Virus record (IMG/VR): IMGVR_UViG_3300042475_003008
Location: 1 to 20,149 of that record
Source: a virus
Strand: one strand, 5' to 3'
DNA: 20,149 nucleotides
Shown here one piece after another: positions 19,425-20,149 of the stretch (positions are counted from its first letter, which is position 1; the number at the start of each line of letters is the position of its first letter). Position numbers and translations under genes: made by a program. The notes beneath the pieces are model-generated. The model saw only the letters and a list, made by a program, of their open reading frames with translations, did no database searches and was not told the origin of the DNA.

Positions 19425-19885
19425 GACAAACTGTCCTCCATAATTCTTTTTTGTTTGGTGCTGTAAACCTTATCGGTGTTCGTTAATGCTTCGTAAATCT
19501 CACGCCAATCTTTGGTGCCATCAAATCCTGCTTTATCATCAAGTACAAAATTGAAGTAAAACTTGCTTTGAAAGTCACACAACGTTGTATTAGGACATTC
19601 AGGATTACAGTTAATTCCGTTAAAATTCAAATCAAAACGTTGAACCACATCTTGAATTGATGTCATATAACTGCTGGTCCAAAGAATGGTATAATGATCT
19701 GGACTATTGAATAGATAGTCAAGAGTTTCCTTGGCATATGGATAAATGACTGCCCCATCATTAAATCGGTTATACGTACCCGTAATGATAGTATCATGCA
19801 TGTCAATTGCCCAATACAACTTTTGCCATTTACGTTCAATTTTTTGTTTCTGAACGTGTTGAATAATTTGAGTCCAAGTTTTCAT
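19421..19885 (-). CDS. HAD-like protein with altered catalytic motif
   Basis: A 154-residue HAD-fold protein. Motif I region WAIDMHDTII (25-34) has Asp28 in the nucleophile position, but the usual second Asp two residues on is His30, with Asp31 following. Motif II is ILWTSSY (67-73 region), and motif IV is VLDDKAGFD with the paired aspartates. Spacing is right for a capless HAD such as a phosphatase or nucleotidase. The DxH-D arrangement could shift the acid/base role to Asp31 or remove phosphatase turnover. Its start overlaps prs and its end overlaps the deoxyribosyltransferase-like gene, each by 4 nt, so it belongs to nucleotide metabolism by context. Confidence 0.75.
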   Translation of the reverse strand: MKTWTQIIQHVQKQKIERKWQKLYWAIDMHDTIITGTYNRFNDGAVIYPYAKETLDYLFNSPDHYTILWTSSYMTSIQDVVQRFDLNFNGINCNPECPNTTLCDFQSKFYFNFVLDDKAGFDGTKDWREIYEALTNTDKVYSTKQKRIMEDSLS

Positions 19886-20149
19886 ACAAACAGTTCACTT
19901 ACACTTTCATTCTTGTTGATACTACGAATAGCTTTAGCAAACAACATACTTACATCCAATTCTGTAACATTAGCTGGTTTAAATCCAATATTACCCCATG
20001 TATTTGTTGTATTGCTATGAATAAATTCGTCAATACTATTATTCTCTGCCAATCGTTTGATACCCATATCAGTCAAACAACCATGCGTAACAGCACAAGT
20101 TACCTTTGTAGCACCTTGTTTCTTACATTCATTAGCCGCCTGAACCATT
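19882..20149 (-). CDS. prs: Ribose-phosphate pyrophosphokinase, C-terminal part
   Basis: Partial gene entering from the right edge; the last 88-89 residues are present. The sequence reads CKKQGATKVTCAVTHGCLTD, then SIDEFIHSNTT, then ELDVSMLFAKAIRSINKNESVSELF. It matches the end of bacterial PRPP synthases: 'L...GA..V.A..TH..F', the 'I....VTDT' strand and the 'S....LAEAI.RI...ESVS.LF' C-terminus, which are diagnostic in combination. The enzyme makes PRPP from ribose 5-phosphate and ATP for nucleotide and NAD synthesis. Large phages such as KVP40 carry prs next to nampt for NAD salvage; whether nampt is present here lies outside the window. The internal ATG at 20148 is not the start. Confidence 0.88.
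   Translation of the reverse strand, partial: MVQAANECKKQGATKVTCAVTHGCLTDMGIKRLAENNSIDEFIHSNTTNTWGNIGFKPANVTELDVSMLFAKAIRSINKNESVSELFV

Noticed and set aside
1-20149. tRNA genes, CRISPR arrays, insertion sequences, attachment sites, origin of replication
   Set aside because: I looked for cloverleaf-like clusters, regularly spaced repeats, transposase motifs and iterons on both strands and saw none. Absence of a weak signal cannot be excluded by eye.

Overview
The window looks like part of the genome of a large, virulent, T4-like or jumbo-sized tailed phage. The evidence is dense packing on one strand, many 4-nt ATGA stop/start overlaps, very short gaps, and a typical accessory set of RNA ligases, a polynucleotide-kinase-type kinase, DHFR, a thymidylate-synthase-family protein, Prs, glycosyltransferases, metallophosphoesterases and small zinc ribbons. 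No structural, packaging or replication gene is present, so taxonomy cannot be fixed. The DNA is AT-rich. Every gene but one is on the minus strand and is transcribed from high to low coordinates.

Reading in the direction of transcription: (1) 20149-18263 is a nucleotide-flavoured operon: the C-terminus of Prs, a HAD-like protein, a nucleoside-deoxyribosyltransferase-like protein and a metallophosphoesterase, closed by a hairpin terminator. (2) 18183-12292 starts at a good promoter with three small unknowns. It continues with a NodU/TobZ-type carbamoyltransferase, a DUF6445-like oxygenase-fold protein and two GT2 glycosyltransferases, a decoration module. (3) 12252-10890: a second metallophosphoesterase, an unlisted 56-residue membrane protein, a YgiT-type zinc ribbon and an unknown. 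(4) 10859-9526: unknowns ending with two membrane proteins, one only 42 residues. (5) 9432-7367: an Rnl1-type RNA ligase, a methyltransferase and a small unknown. The last 50 or so bases of the ligase gene are repeated after the methyltransferase gene, which marks a cassette insertion. (6) 7292-5971: an unknown, the only plus-strand gene (a secreted EF-hand protein that looks like a moron) and a divergent zinc-ribbon pair. (7) 5828-4242: a single-gene DUF262-HNH protein with its own promoter and terminator. (8) 4161-1: an operon beginning with a DRB0094-type RNA ligase, a PNK-type kinase and a cREC-type receiver protein, i.e. a compact RNA-repair cassette. A CysC-like kinase, DHFR, a glycosyltransferase, two unknowns and the N-terminus of a thymidylate synthase/dCMP hydroxymethylase-family protein follow.

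The most interesting signals are: the three-gene RNA-repair cassette plus a second, unrelated RNA ligase; a recurring promoter form whose -10 box lies 6-7 nt before the ATG, suggesting leaderless mRNAs; the methyltransferase cassette bracketed by copies of the ligase 3' end; the solitary EF-hand secreted protein; and the combination of carbamoyltransferase and TS-family protein, which fits either glycan decoration or DNA base hypermodification. All family assignments are from reading motifs; no database search was run.
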